The translations under genes were made by a program, and so were the position numbers. Shown piece after piece: positions 18,322 to 30,274 of a stretch of 35,683 nucleotides of DNA (positions are counted from its first letter, which is position 1; each line of letters begins with the position of its first letter). This DNA comes from an uncultured Aurantimicrobium sp. Lineage in GTDB: Bacteria; Actinomycetota; Actinomycetes; Actinomycetales; Microbacteriaceae. The stretch covers positions 1-35,683 of the forward strand of contig NZ_CAKZII010000043.1 in the NCBI RefSeq assembly GCF_936931525.1, written 5' to 3'. The notes below the pieces were generated by a model, which saw only the letters and a list, made by a program, of their open reading frames with translations, made no database searches and was not told the origin of the DNA.

Positions 18322-19307
18322 TGTCGATGCCTTCTCTTCCAAATCTGCGTGGTGCAGTTGATCTGAGTTCACTGGTCAACAAGCCCACACAAGGGTCTGT
18401 GAACACTGCTGGAGGCACGCGTGCCCCAGGTGAAGAATCCGGCCCGGTTTCTGCCGGTGCCCAGGTTCCAGTTCCGCAGCTTGTCCTAGAGGGCACGGAT
18501 GCCAACTTCACCGCGATCTTGGACCTCTCGAACCAGGTTCCTGTCATCGTGGATCTCTGGGCAGAGGAAGCTCCGCAGTGTGCTGAACTTTCCCCCATCT
18601 TGGAAAAGCTCGTCATTGGTTTCGAAGGTCGCCTGATTTTGGTGCGAGTCAACGCCGTGGAGAATCCTGGGTTGACTCAAGCCTTCCAAGCAGAGACAGT
18701 TCCCACCACAGCTGCGGTGTTGGCAGGGCGTCCACTTCCATTGTTCGCAGGTGTGGCCGGCGAAGCCGACATTTTCAACCTGTTCGAGCAAGTGCTCGAA
18801 CTTGCTGCGCAAAACGGTGTTGTCGGCATTGCGAAGCCTGCGGGTATCTCCTCAGGAGAAGCAGGTGCGCCTGTTGCTCCTCCCGCTCCTGCACTACCTC
18901 CATTGCATCAGGAAGCCTTTGACGCTGCAGAGCGTGCAGATTACCCCGCAGCTATTGCTGCGTGGGAGAAAGCACTCAAGCAAAACCCCAACGATGCAGA
19001 TGCTAAAGCTGGGCTGGCACAGATCTCTCTGCTCCACCGGCTGCAGGGCAAGGCCATGGCAGACATTCGTGCTGCCGCTGCTGCCAACCCTGAGGGCTTA
19101 GAGCAGCAGCTCGACGTTGCAGACCTCGATGTTTCTGGTGGACACGTCGATGACGCCTTTGATCGTCTCTTGGTGTTGTTCCCCAAACTTGATCAAGACG
19201 GCAAGAATGCTGTCCGAGCACGACTCTTAGACCTCTTTGAGGTTGTGGGTTTGACTGACCCTGCCGTCAACACTGCACGTTTGCGGTTGACGAACCTGCT
19301 CTACTAA
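18321..19307 (+). CDS. Thioredoxin-fold/TPR protein (CnoX/YbbN-like) with degenerate active site
   Basis: TAATG overlap with the upstream gene; VPVIVDLWAEEAPQCAELSPILEKL aligns to the thioredoxin WCGPC region; C-terminal AAIAAWEKALKQNPNDADAKAGLAQISLL is TPR-like. Confidence 0.85.
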   Translation: MSMPSLPNLRGAVDLSSLVNKPTQGSVNTAGGTRAPGEESGPVSAGAQVPVPQLVLEGTDANFTAILDLSNQVPVIVDLWAEEAPQCAELSPILEKLVIGFEGRLILVRVNAVENPGLTQAFQAETVPTTAAVLAGRPLPLFAGVAGEADIFNLFEQVLELAAQNGVVGIAKPAGISSGEAGAPVAPPAPALPPLHQEAFDAAERADYPAAIAAWEKALKQNPNDADAKAGLAQISLLHRLQGKAMADIRAAAAANPEGLEQQLDVADLDVSGGHVDDAFDRLLVLFPKLDQDGKNAVRARLLDLFEVVGLTDPAVNTARLRLTNLLY

Positions 19308-19310
19308 GTC

Positions 19311-21605
19311 CTATTTAGCGCTCTTGTAGAAGAACAGCACGCCCAGTGGTGGCACAGTGATGCGAGCTGAGTGCTCAAAAGCTCCCCACTGATCCTTGGT
19401 CGCTGTGACCTTGCCCATGTTGCCCACACCAGAACCACCGAAATCGGTGGCATCAGAGTTGAAGAGTTCCGTCCAGACGCCACCTGAAGGCAGACCAAGT
19501 TGGAAGTCGCTGTGGGGGTTACCGGCAAAGTTTGCCACGACCGCCAGGGCATTGCCCTTTTTGTCATAGCGCACGAAGGAAACCACGTTGCGGCCGTTGT
19601 CTGCGCCGTCAATCCACTGGAAGCCCTCTGGGTCACTATCGCGTTCCCAGAGTGCTGCCGTGTCTTTGTAGACAGTGTTGAGCTGCTTCACCATGCGCTG
19701 AAGACCTTGGTGGGCAGGTTGGTCAAGAATCCACCAGTCGAGGGAGCGCTCTTGGCTCCATTCCGAGGGCTGACCGAACTCTTGGCCCATGAACAACAAC
19801 TGCTTGCCTGGGTGCCCCCACATGAAAGCGAGATAGGCGCGCATATTGGCGAGCTTCTGCCAGTGGTCACCGGGCATCTTTGCCAGAAGTGAACCCTTAC
19901 CGTGGACGACCTCATCGTGAGAGATGGGCAGAACGAAGTTCTCGCTAAACGCATACTGGAACGAGAACGTGATGTCCCAGTGGTGGTATTCGCGATACAT
20001 CGGGTCGGTGTGGATGTATTCGAGGCTGTCGTGCATCCAGCCCATGTTCCACTTGAAGCCAAAGCCCAGGCCACCACCTTCTGTGGGAGCGGTGACACCG
20101 CCCCACGAGGTGGACTCTTCGGCAGCCATGGTGACGCCGGGGTGGTGCTTATAAACCGTGGCGTTAGCTTCCTGGAGGAAGTTGATTGCTTCGAGGTTCT
20201 CGCGGCCACCAAACTGGTTGGGAAGCCACTGACCGTCTTCGCGGCTGTAGTCGAGATAGAGCATGGAAGCGACAGCATCCACACGCAGACCATCGATGTG
20301 GAATTCTTCAATCCAGTACAGGGCATTGGCAACGAGGAAGTTGCGCACCTCATTGCGACCAAAGTCAAAGATGTAGGTTCCCCAGTCAGGGTGTTCGCCC
20401 TTGCGTGGATCTGCATGCTCATAGAGAGGCTGGCCGTCAAAGCGAGCCAGTGCCCATTCGTCCTTGGGGAAGTGACCTGGAACCCAGTCCAGCAAAACAC
20501 CAATGCCGGCATCGTGCAGACGGTCGATCAGATACTTCAGGTCATCAGGGTTACCAAAGCGCGCGGTGGGGGCGTAGTAACCAGTGACTTGGTATCCCCA
20601 GGAAGGGCCGTAGGGGTGCTCAGCCAAGGGCATGAACTCCACATGAGTGAAGCCCGTCTCGAGTACGTGACCAATCAAGTCATCCGCTAGCTGGCGGTAG
20701 GAAAGGCCTTGACGCCAGGAGCCCACGTGGAGTTCGTAAATACTCATGGGTGCTTCGTGTGCCTTGGTCTTGTCGCGCTTGGTGATCCACTTCTTGTCAC
20801 CCCACTTGTAGTCGGAGTGAGCAATGATCGAACCGGTTAATGGTGGACACTCAGTCTGGCGAGCCATTGGATCAGCGCGCTCAACCCACTGTTCTGCCTG
20901 GGTCAAAATCTCAAACTTGTAGGTTTCACCTGGATGAACATCGGGAACAAAAAGCTCCCAGACACCACTGGAACCCAATGAACGCATGGAGTGGCCTTCG
21001 CCGTTCCAGCCGTTGAAGGTTCCCTTCACACGCACAGCCTTGGCATTAGGAGCCCACACAGCGAACGCTGTGCCTTGAACGTTGCCCTTGACGCCGCCGT
21101 GGCCAATGTAACGAGCACCGAGAACTTCCCAGAGGCGCTCGTGGCGGCCTTCGCGGATCAGGTGAAGATCAAGCTCGCCCACGGTAGGGGTGAAGCGATA
21201 ACCGTCTTCTGCGATCCACTCAGCACCATCAGGGTAGCGAGTTTCAATCACGTAGTCCTGAATACCGAGTGTGTGAGCACCTTCCCATATGCCGTGACCG
21301 GCATGGGCAAGCTCAATACGAGTCTTATTGCCCAGAATTGCAATCACTTCTGTTGCCAACGGGCGACGAGTGCGAATCACGGTGACTGAATCCTTGGAAT
21401 TCTCAACAGGAATCAGGTGTTGGCCCAGCACACTGTGAGGGTCGTAGTGACTACCCTGAGCAACCCAGGCAAGAAGGCCATCATCGAGTGAAGGGGTGTG
21501 CCACTCGGTTGCGCCCTTGGTTTTCTTGACGATTTTCTTCACAGCTGGAGTCTTTTCTGCAGCGTGCTTGGGCGCTGCCTTCTTTGCGGGCTTCTTCTCG
21601 GTCAT
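19311..21605 (-). CDS. glgB: 1,4-alpha-glucan branching enzyme with a Lys/Ala/Pro-rich N-terminal extension
   Basis: DGLRVDAVASMLYLDY, AAEESTSWGGVT, SHDEVVHGKGSLLAKMPGD. ATG at 21605 overlaps the glgE stop; track start 21689 lies inside glgE. Confidence 0.96.
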   Translation of the reverse strand: MTEKKPAKKAAPKHAAEKTPAVKKIVKKTKGATEWHTPSLDDGLLAWVAQGSHYDPHSVLGQHLIPVENSKDSVTVIRTRRPLATEVIAILGNKTRIELAHAGHGIWEGAHTLGIQDYVIETRYPDGAEWIAEDGYRFTPTVGELDLHLIREGRHERLWEVLGARYIGHGGVKGNVQGTAFAVWAPNAKAVRVKGTFNGWNGEGHSMRSLGSSGVWELFVPDVHPGETYKFEILTQAEQWVERADPMARQTECPPLTGSIIAHSDYKWGDKKWITKRDKTKAHEAPMSIYELHVGSWRQGLSYRQLADDLIGHVLETGFTHVEFMPLAEHPYGPSWGYQVTGYYAPTARFGNPDDLKYLIDRLHDAGIGVLLDWVPGHFPKDEWALARFDGQPLYEHADPRKGEHPDWGTYIFDFGRNEVRNFLVANALYWIEEFHIDGLRVDAVASMLYLDYSREDGQWLPNQFGGRENLEAINFLQEANATVYKHHPGVTMAAEESTSWGGVTAPTEGGGLGFGFKWNMGWMHDSLEYIHTDPMYREYHHWDITFSFQYAFSENFVLPISHDEVVHGKGSLLAKMPGDHWQKLANMRAYLAFMWGHPGKQLLFMGQEFGQPSEWSQERSLDWWILDQPAHQGLQRMVKQLNTVYKDTAALWERDSDPEGFQWIDGADNGRNVVSFVRYDKKGNALAVVANFAGNPHSDFQLGLPSGGVWTELFNSDATDFGGSGVGNMGKVTATKDQWGAFEHSARITVPPLGVLFFYKSAK

Positions 21606-23602
21606 GAGTTCACCTTGCTGACGTGCAGGATGTGAACAGGCTCGGTGAACGGATCCAGGCGGACGTAATTGTCGGCGCCCCACACCCATTCCACGCCCGT
21701 AACCAAGTTGGTCACAGTGATGGAATCTCCGTGTTGTGCACCCAGCGTTGTGAGGTCTAAGTGGATCGTGGTTTCACGCACCGAGTGGGGGTCAGTGTTC
21801 ACCACAACTATGATGGTGTCGTTCTTGCCTGTCCCTGTGAACTGGGCATCAAGGTGCTTGCTGTAAGCGAGGATGGCGTCATCGTCAGTGCGCTGGATGG
21901 TCATGTTGCGCAGCTGGCCAAGAGCGGGGTGTTCTGCACGAATCTGGTTCAACTTGGTCAGATACGGCGCGAGAGAAGTGCCTTCTTTTTCAACGGCTGC
22001 CCAGTCACGGTTCTTGTATTCGAACTTCTCGTTATCGATGTATTCCTCGGCACCGGGACGGGCGACGGATTCGAACAACTCAAAGCCGGTGTAGACACCC
22101 CAGAGTGGAGCAGCGGTGGCAGCCAGTGTTGCACGAATCGTGAATGCGGCAGGGCCACCGAACTGCAAGTATTCGGTCAAAATATCCGGGGTGTTCACAA
22201 ACAGGTTGGGACGCATGAAGTCTGCAGTCTCGGTGGAGATACTGCGGAAGAACTCTTCCAACTCCCACTTGGTATTGCGCCAGGTGAAGTACGAGTAGGA
22301 CTGCTGGAAACCCACTTTGGCCAAAGCCTGCATCATGGCAGGACGGGTGAATGCTTCAGCGAGGAAGACCACATCAGGGTGCTTCTCATTGACGCTCTTG
22401 ATCAACCATTCCCAGAAGTCAACGGGCTTGGTGTGGGGGTTATCCACGCGGAAAATGTTGATGCCCTTGTCGACCCAAAACAGCACGATACGTAAGGCTT
22501 CTGTGCGGATGCCTTCCGAGTCGTTGTCGAAGTTGATGGGATAAATATCCTGATACTTCTTGGGAGGGTTCTCAGCGTAGGCAATGGTGCCGTCAGGCAA
22601 GGTCGTGAAGAACTCTGGGTTTGTCTTCGCCCAGGGGTGATCCGGTGCAGCCTGAAGGGCGAAGTCAAGAGCAACCTCGATCCCGTTTTTCTTTGCTTCT
22701 TTGACAAAGTAGGCAAAGTCTTTGAAATCACCCAAGTCTGGATGAATTGCGTCATGACCACCATCAGCAGAACCGATAGCCCATGGTGAGCCTGGGTCTC
22801 CAGGCTTAGTCACCAGGGTGTTGTTGGGCCCCTTGCGGTTGATCGTGCCAATGGGGTGGATAGGTGGCATGTAGAGGACGTTGAAGCCCATCTTGGCTAC
22901 TGCAGGCAAGCGCTTTGCGGCGGTACGGAAGGTTCCGGAAACCCAGCTTCCATCCGCATTTTGCTTCGCACCTTCAGAGCGAGGGAAGAATTCGTACCAG
23001 TTCGCGTTTCCGGCAGCCTTACGTTCCACGAGGAGCTGGTGTTCGGCAGAAAAGGTCTCTAGCGACGAGATAGGGGCATGAGCCAGGAGTTTGTCCACGG
23101 CATCGCCCTCAGCCTGCGAGAAACGCACGAGAGGGTCAACAGATGTATCGGCCAACATCTCCGAGAGGGCTGCAAGCTTCTTACGACTTGCAGCTGTGCG
23201 CGAGGCTTCCTTGGAGGCCCGTGCGAAAAGCTGGGACCCAATCGTGAGCATGAGCTCAACATCGATACCGAGCGGAATCTTCACCTCGGCATTGTGGTGC
23301 CAGGTGGCATAGTCATCCGAGTATGCCTCGATGGTGAAGGACCACATTCCTGCTTTGTCGGGCTGTGCTTGTGCGCTCCAGCGATCAGTACCGAACGCAA
23401 CAGGGGTCATCTCAATGCGACTGGATTTGCCATCAGGAGCGCGCAGGTGAAGTGCAACGCCAATGAGGTCGTGACCTTCGCGGAAACAGCTGGCGCCAAA
23501 GGGCACCACTTCGCCGACATAGGCCTTAGGGGTGAGCTCAGGGACACCCACATCTGGGGTGACATTGAGAATGGGCAAGCGTCCGATGGAGGAGGGTTCC
23601 AT
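21602..23602 (-). CDS. glgE: Alpha-1,4-glucan:maltose-1-phosphate maltosyltransferase
   Basis: WYEFFPRSEGA, LYMPPIHPIGTINRKGPNN, GINIFRVDNPHTKPVDFWEWLI; GH13_3-type. Confidence 0.95.
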   Translation of the reverse strand: MEPSSIGRLPILNVTPDVGVPELTPKAYVGEVVPFGASCFREGHDLIGVALHLRAPDGKSSRIEMTPVAFGTDRWSAQAQPDKAGMWSFTIEAYSDDYATWHHNAEVKIPLGIDVELMLTIGSQLFARASKEASRTAASRKKLAALSEMLADTSVDPLVRFSQAEGDAVDKLLAHAPISSLETFSAEHQLLVERKAAGNANWYEFFPRSEGAKQNADGSWVSGTFRTAAKRLPAVAKMGFNVLYMPPIHPIGTINRKGPNNTLVTKPGDPGSPWAIGSADGGHDAIHPDLGDFKDFAYFVKEAKKNGIEVALDFALQAAPDHPWAKTNPEFFTTLPDGTIAYAENPPKKYQDIYPINFDNDSEGIRTEALRIVLFWVDKGINIFRVDNPHTKPVDFWEWLIKSVNEKHPDVVFLAEAFTRPAMMQALAKVGFQQSYSYFTWRNTKWELEEFFRSISTETADFMRPNLFVNTPDILTEYLQFGGPAAFTIRATLAATAAPLWGVYTGFELFESVARPGAEEYIDNEKFEYKNRDWAAVEKEGTSLAPYLTKLNQIRAEHPALGQLRNMTIQRTDDDAILAYSKHLDAQFTGTGKNDTIIVVVNTDPHSVRETTIHLDLTTLGAQHGDSITVTNLVTGVEWVWGADNYVRLDPFTEPVHILHVSKVNS

Positions 23603-23642
23603 AATCGAAAACTAGCGCATTTTGATGACGCTGAGGTAACGG

Positions 23643-25712
23643 CTAATTAGCAGCGTTGAACAACAAAATAGATGTGCCCGTGAGCTTGAAGGTCTCACCG
23701 GGGCGGAGCACGCCGGGAACCTCACGAGGAGTGTGGTGTGGACTGAACCACAGTGGCTCATAGAACTGCACACCATCGTGCTTAGGAACCACTACCGAGG
23801 TGGGCTGTTCCGTACCGTGAATGATCATCAGGATGCGGTTGAAAGGCTCGTTTTCAGGAGTGCTAGCTGCGACATACTGCAGGGTTCGGTTGTGAGGATC
23901 TTCCCAGTCCTCGTTCTCCATCATTTCGCCCTGGGTGTTGTACCAATCAACCTGGCTCGCACTGGGAATGCGCTCGCCGAAGACTCCAAAGCGTGTGGGT
24001 CGAAGGGCCGGGTGGTCACGGCGCATCTTGGCCAAGTGCTTCGTTGTAGCGAGCATGTCTTGCTGCCACTCTTGGAGTTCCCAGTTCACCCATGTCAGAG
24101 GTGAATCGTGACAGTACGCGTTGTTGTTGCCGTGCTGGGTGCGACCGAATTCATCACCGGCAGTAATCATGGGAATTCCGGCGGAAAGCATGAGTGTGCC
24201 CATCAGGTTACGCATAGTGCGTCGACGGGCAGCAATGATGTCGGGGTTATCCGTGGGGCCTTCAACGCCGTGGTTGAACGAGCGGTTGTCGTTGGCGCCA
24301 TCACGGTTGTCTTCACCGTTACCGATGTTGTGCTTGTAGTTATACATCGTGAGGTCGTTGAGGGTAAACCCATCATGTGCCGTGATGAAGTTCACGGAGG
24401 CAACAGGGCCACGCTCAGCTGAGAAAGTGTTGCTGGAGCCCGCCAGGCGAGTGGCAAAGCCACCCACACCTGTCGGAGCAATGCCGGTCTCACGTGCTTG
24501 AGCAATATCTGGAAGCCAGAAATTACGAATGCGGTCGCGGTAGCGGTCGTTCCATTCGTGCCAGCCGTCAGCAAAGTTACCGGTCTGCCAGCCGCCCATG
24601 CCTACATCCCAGGGCTCAGCAATGAGTTTGGTCTGAGAAAGTACAGGATCAGTGCGAATAGCCTCGAGAAGAGGGTGATCTTTTTGGTATTCGGCCTTTT
24701 CGTCGCGGCCCAAGGTTACGGCGAGATCGAAACGGAAACCATCTACTCGTGTTTCCTCTGCCCAGTAACGCAGAGAATCCAGGATGAGCTGCTGGACAAC
24801 GGGCTTGGAAGCGTTGAGAGAATTACCACAGCCTGTGGTGTCGATGTAGTTACCGTCTTCGTCCTGACGGTAGTAGGAAGCGTTGTCCAGGCCGCGGAAG
24901 CTCAGGCGTGGTCCACCCTTGCCTTCCTCAGCAGTGTGGTTGTACACCACATCAAGAATGACTTCGAGGCCTGCTTCGTGCAGGTCTTTGACCATCTGCT
25001 TGAATTCGCGCAGCACAGCAGAGGGTCCCTCGGCGCGTGCCTCCTGGGTTGCGTAGGAAGCTTGAGGAGTGAAGAAGTTGAGGGTGTTGTAACCCCAGTA
25101 GTTGGTGGTTCCCTGCTTGAGAAGGTGCTCTTCTGAAACAAAAGCGTGCACAGGTAAAAGCTCAACTGCCGTGACGCCAAGTTCCTTGAGATAGGTCGTC
25201 ATGGTTTCGTGACCCAGGCCTGCATAGGTTCCACGCAGTTCGAGAGGAACACCCGGGTGCATCTTGGTAAGCCCACGCACGTGTGCTTCGTAGATCACGG
25301 ACTGGTCCAGTGGAGTCTGAGGCTTGGTGCTGGTTCCCCAGTCGAAGCTGGTGTCAACAACAACTGAACGCCACGTGTTTCCGACTCGGCTCAACCCCTT
25401 GGCATAGGGGTCAATCAAGAGTTCTTCAGCAGAGAATGAGTCCTGAGCTCCAGAAGGACCCCAGGCTTGCAGCGAATACTCAGCACCGGGAACAAGTAAA
25501 GAGCTAGATGTGGACCACACACCGCCCTTGCCCTTGACCAAAGAGTGACGCTCAGCAATGTGGACGCTACCAGGAGCGTCATAGATCAAAACATCTATAC
25601 CCTCAGCGCTATCGCTGAATACCTTGAGCTCGCCACCGCTACGGGTTATGCGCACGCCAAGGTTCTTGAGTGAGGGAGGGATAGACACTCGAAATAGACT
25701 AGCCAGATACAT
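23643..25712 (-). CDS. glgX: Glycogen debranching enzyme
   Basis: VIYEAHVRGLTKMHPGVP, VILDVVYNHTAEEGKGGPRLSFRGLDNASYYR, RVDGFRFDLAVTLGRD, LIAEPWDVGMGGWQTGNF. Confidence 0.95.
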   Translation of the reverse strand: MYLASLFRVSIPPSLKNLGVRITRSGGELKVFSDSAEGIDVLIYDAPGSVHIAERHSLVKGKGGVWSTSSSLLVPGAEYSLQAWGPSGAQDSFSAEELLIDPYAKGLSRVGNTWRSVVVDTSFDWGTSTKPQTPLDQSVIYEAHVRGLTKMHPGVPLELRGTYAGLGHETMTTYLKELGVTAVELLPVHAFVSEEHLLKQGTTNYWGYNTLNFFTPQASYATQEARAEGPSAVLREFKQMVKDLHEAGLEVILDVVYNHTAEEGKGGPRLSFRGLDNASYYRQDEDGNYIDTTGCGNSLNASKPVVQQLILDSLRYWAEETRVDGFRFDLAVTLGRDEKAEYQKDHPLLEAIRTDPVLSQTKLIAEPWDVGMGGWQTGNFADGWHEWNDRYRDRIRNFWLPDIAQARETGIAPTGVGGFATRLAGSSNTFSAERGPVASVNFITAHDGFTLNDLTMYNYKHNIGNGEDNRDGANDNRSFNHGVEGPTDNPDIIAARRRTMRNLMGTLMLSAGIPMITAGDEFGRTQHGNNNAYCHDSPLTWVNWELQEWQQDMLATTKHLAKMRRDHPALRPTRFGVFGERIPSASQVDWYNTQGEMMENEDWEDPHNRTLQYVAASTPENEPFNRILMIIHGTEQPTSVVVPKHDGVQFYEPLWFSPHHTPREVPGVLRPGETFKLTGTSILLFNAAN

Positions 25713-25726
25713 TGCCTCTGTGTTTC

Positions 25727-25742
25727 GCTCACGTTGGTGAGC
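25727..25742. repeat. Perfect inverted repeat GCTCAC-GTTG-GTGAGC in the glgX/cysteine desulfurase divergent region
   Basis: 6-bp arms, 4-nt loop, in the about 68-bp intergenic region. Confidence 0.6.
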
Positions 25743-25780
25743 CGTTAATAAGTTCTTCGCTCGGAAAGGGGAAAGACTTG

Positions 25781-26977
25781 GTGGCCTATCTCGACCATGC
25801 TGCTTCTACCCCGGTACGCCCTGAAGCAACCAAGGCTTTTACTGACGCACTGGCACATGCGGGTAACCCGAGTTCTGTTCACCGACACGGTCAAGCAGCC
25901 AGGGCGCTGGTGGAAGACGCCCGTGAATACTTAGCCACTGTGCTGGGCTGCCAACCCATTGAAGTCATCTTCACTTCTGGGGGAACAGAGTCCATCAATC
26001 TGGCGCTCGTAGGTCTTTTCCGTGCTGCTGTGGAGAAAGACGCTAAGCGCAACCGCATCGTTGTCCCTGAAGCAGAACACCATGCCACGTTAGACACCGT
26101 GCTCTGGTTACAAGAACACGAAGGTGCTGTGCTCGAGTGGATCCCCGTTGACAAGCAGGGTCGCATCGATGTCGTCGAACTCCAGGACACCCTCGAGCGA
26201 GCTGGTAGGGCAGTGGCACTTGTGTCCATGCTCTGGGCAAACAACGAAGTGGGCACCATTCAGCCCGTGACAGAGATTGCCGCGCTCGCCGCAGCACACC
26301 AGGTCCCGCTCCACATTGATGCCGTCTCTGCATTTGGGCATATCCCCATCAACTTTGCCCAGATCAGAACTGAATCTGGTGCCCAGGGAAATGCAGGGTT
26401 GGTTGCCCTCAGCATTTCCGGCCACAAATTCGGTTCTGTGCCGGGTGTAGGTGCACTGGTAGTCAGCCGCGAAGCACAGCTCGAGCCACTCATTCACGGT
26501 GGTGGACAGCAGCGTGGTCTCCGCAGTGGAACACTTGATGCCCCTGCGATCTCCTCGATGGCCATCGCGGCACTGGTCACCGACAAGGCCTTCGAGCAAG
26601 AACATGCTCGTTTGTTATCTCTGCGCGATGCCACCATCGCGAAGATTCAGGCACTCGTTCCCAGTGCTGTCTTAAGTGGTGATCCACAGAACCGCCTCGA
26701 TAACAACGTGAACTTCACTTTCCCCGGCTGTCAGAGTGATTCTTTGCTGTTCTTACTCGACGCTATGGGTTTCTCGGTGTCCACAGGGTCTGCATGCCAG
26801 GCCGGAGTTGCCCAGCCTTCACATGTACTTCTTGCCATGGGGCATGACGAACGTGGAGCGTCCTCAGCACTGCGTATTTCCTTGGGCCACACCACAACCC
26901 AAGAAGAACTCGACGAGTTCTTCGCTGCACTGCCTGAGGCAGTGGAACGTGCCCGCAAAGCGGGCACAACTGTTTAG
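25781..26977 (+). CDS. Cysteine desulfurase (class V aminotransferase, IscS/NifS-like)
   Basis: VAYLDHAASTPVRPEA; PLP Lys in SISGHKFG; catalytic Cys in VSTGSACQAGVAQPSHVLLAMG. GTG 25781 with SD-like aaagggg is preferred over track start 25712. Confidence 0.94.
   Translation: MAYLDHAASTPVRPEATKAFTDALAHAGNPSSVHRHGQAARALVEDAREYLATVLGCQPIEVIFTSGGTESINLALVGLFRAAVEKDAKRNRIVVPEAEHHATLDTVLWLQEHEGAVLEWIPVDKQGRIDVVELQDTLERAGRAVALVSMLWANNEVGTIQPVTEIAALAAAHQVPLHIDAVSAFGHIPINFAQIRTESGAQGNAGLVALSISGHKFGSVPGVGALVVSREAQLEPLIHGGGQQRGLRSGTLDAPAISSMAIAALVTDKAFEQEHARLLSLRDATIAKIQALVPSAVLSGDPQNRLDNNVNFTFPGCQSDSLLFLLDAMGFSVSTGSACQAGVAQPSHVLLAMGHDERGASSALRISLGHTTTQEELDEFFAALPEAVERARKAGTTV
26949..26967 (+). terminator. 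Perfect 8-bp hairpin overlapping the 3' end of the cysteine desulfurase CDS
   Basis: GTGCCCGC-AAA-GCGGGCAC, followed by aactgtttag including the stop codon; weak U-tract. Confidence 0.5.
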
Positions 26978-27021
26978 CTGCTGAATCCAGCAAACTGGCA
27001 GGGCAGAGCCTTGCCACCGCT

Positions 27022-27027
27022 TAAACT
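27022..27027 (+). promoter_or_regulatory. Candidate -10 box (TAAACT) for mnmA, leaderless geometry
   Basis: TAAACT lies 6 nt before ATG 27034; no SD upstream. Confidence 0.5.
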
Positions 27028-27033
27028 TGGATT

Positions 27034-30269
<3,236 letters not shown>

Positions 30270-30274
30270 TTTTT

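Noticed and set aside
19902-20690. 262-aa plus-strand ORF opposite glgB, and the 274-aa alternative minus-frame ORF at 19688-20512
   Set aside because: Overlap a clear glgB coding frame; no recognisable protein features.
21761-22495. 244-aa plus-strand ORF opposite glgE
   Set aside because: Shadow ORF; glgE frame is complete and conserved.
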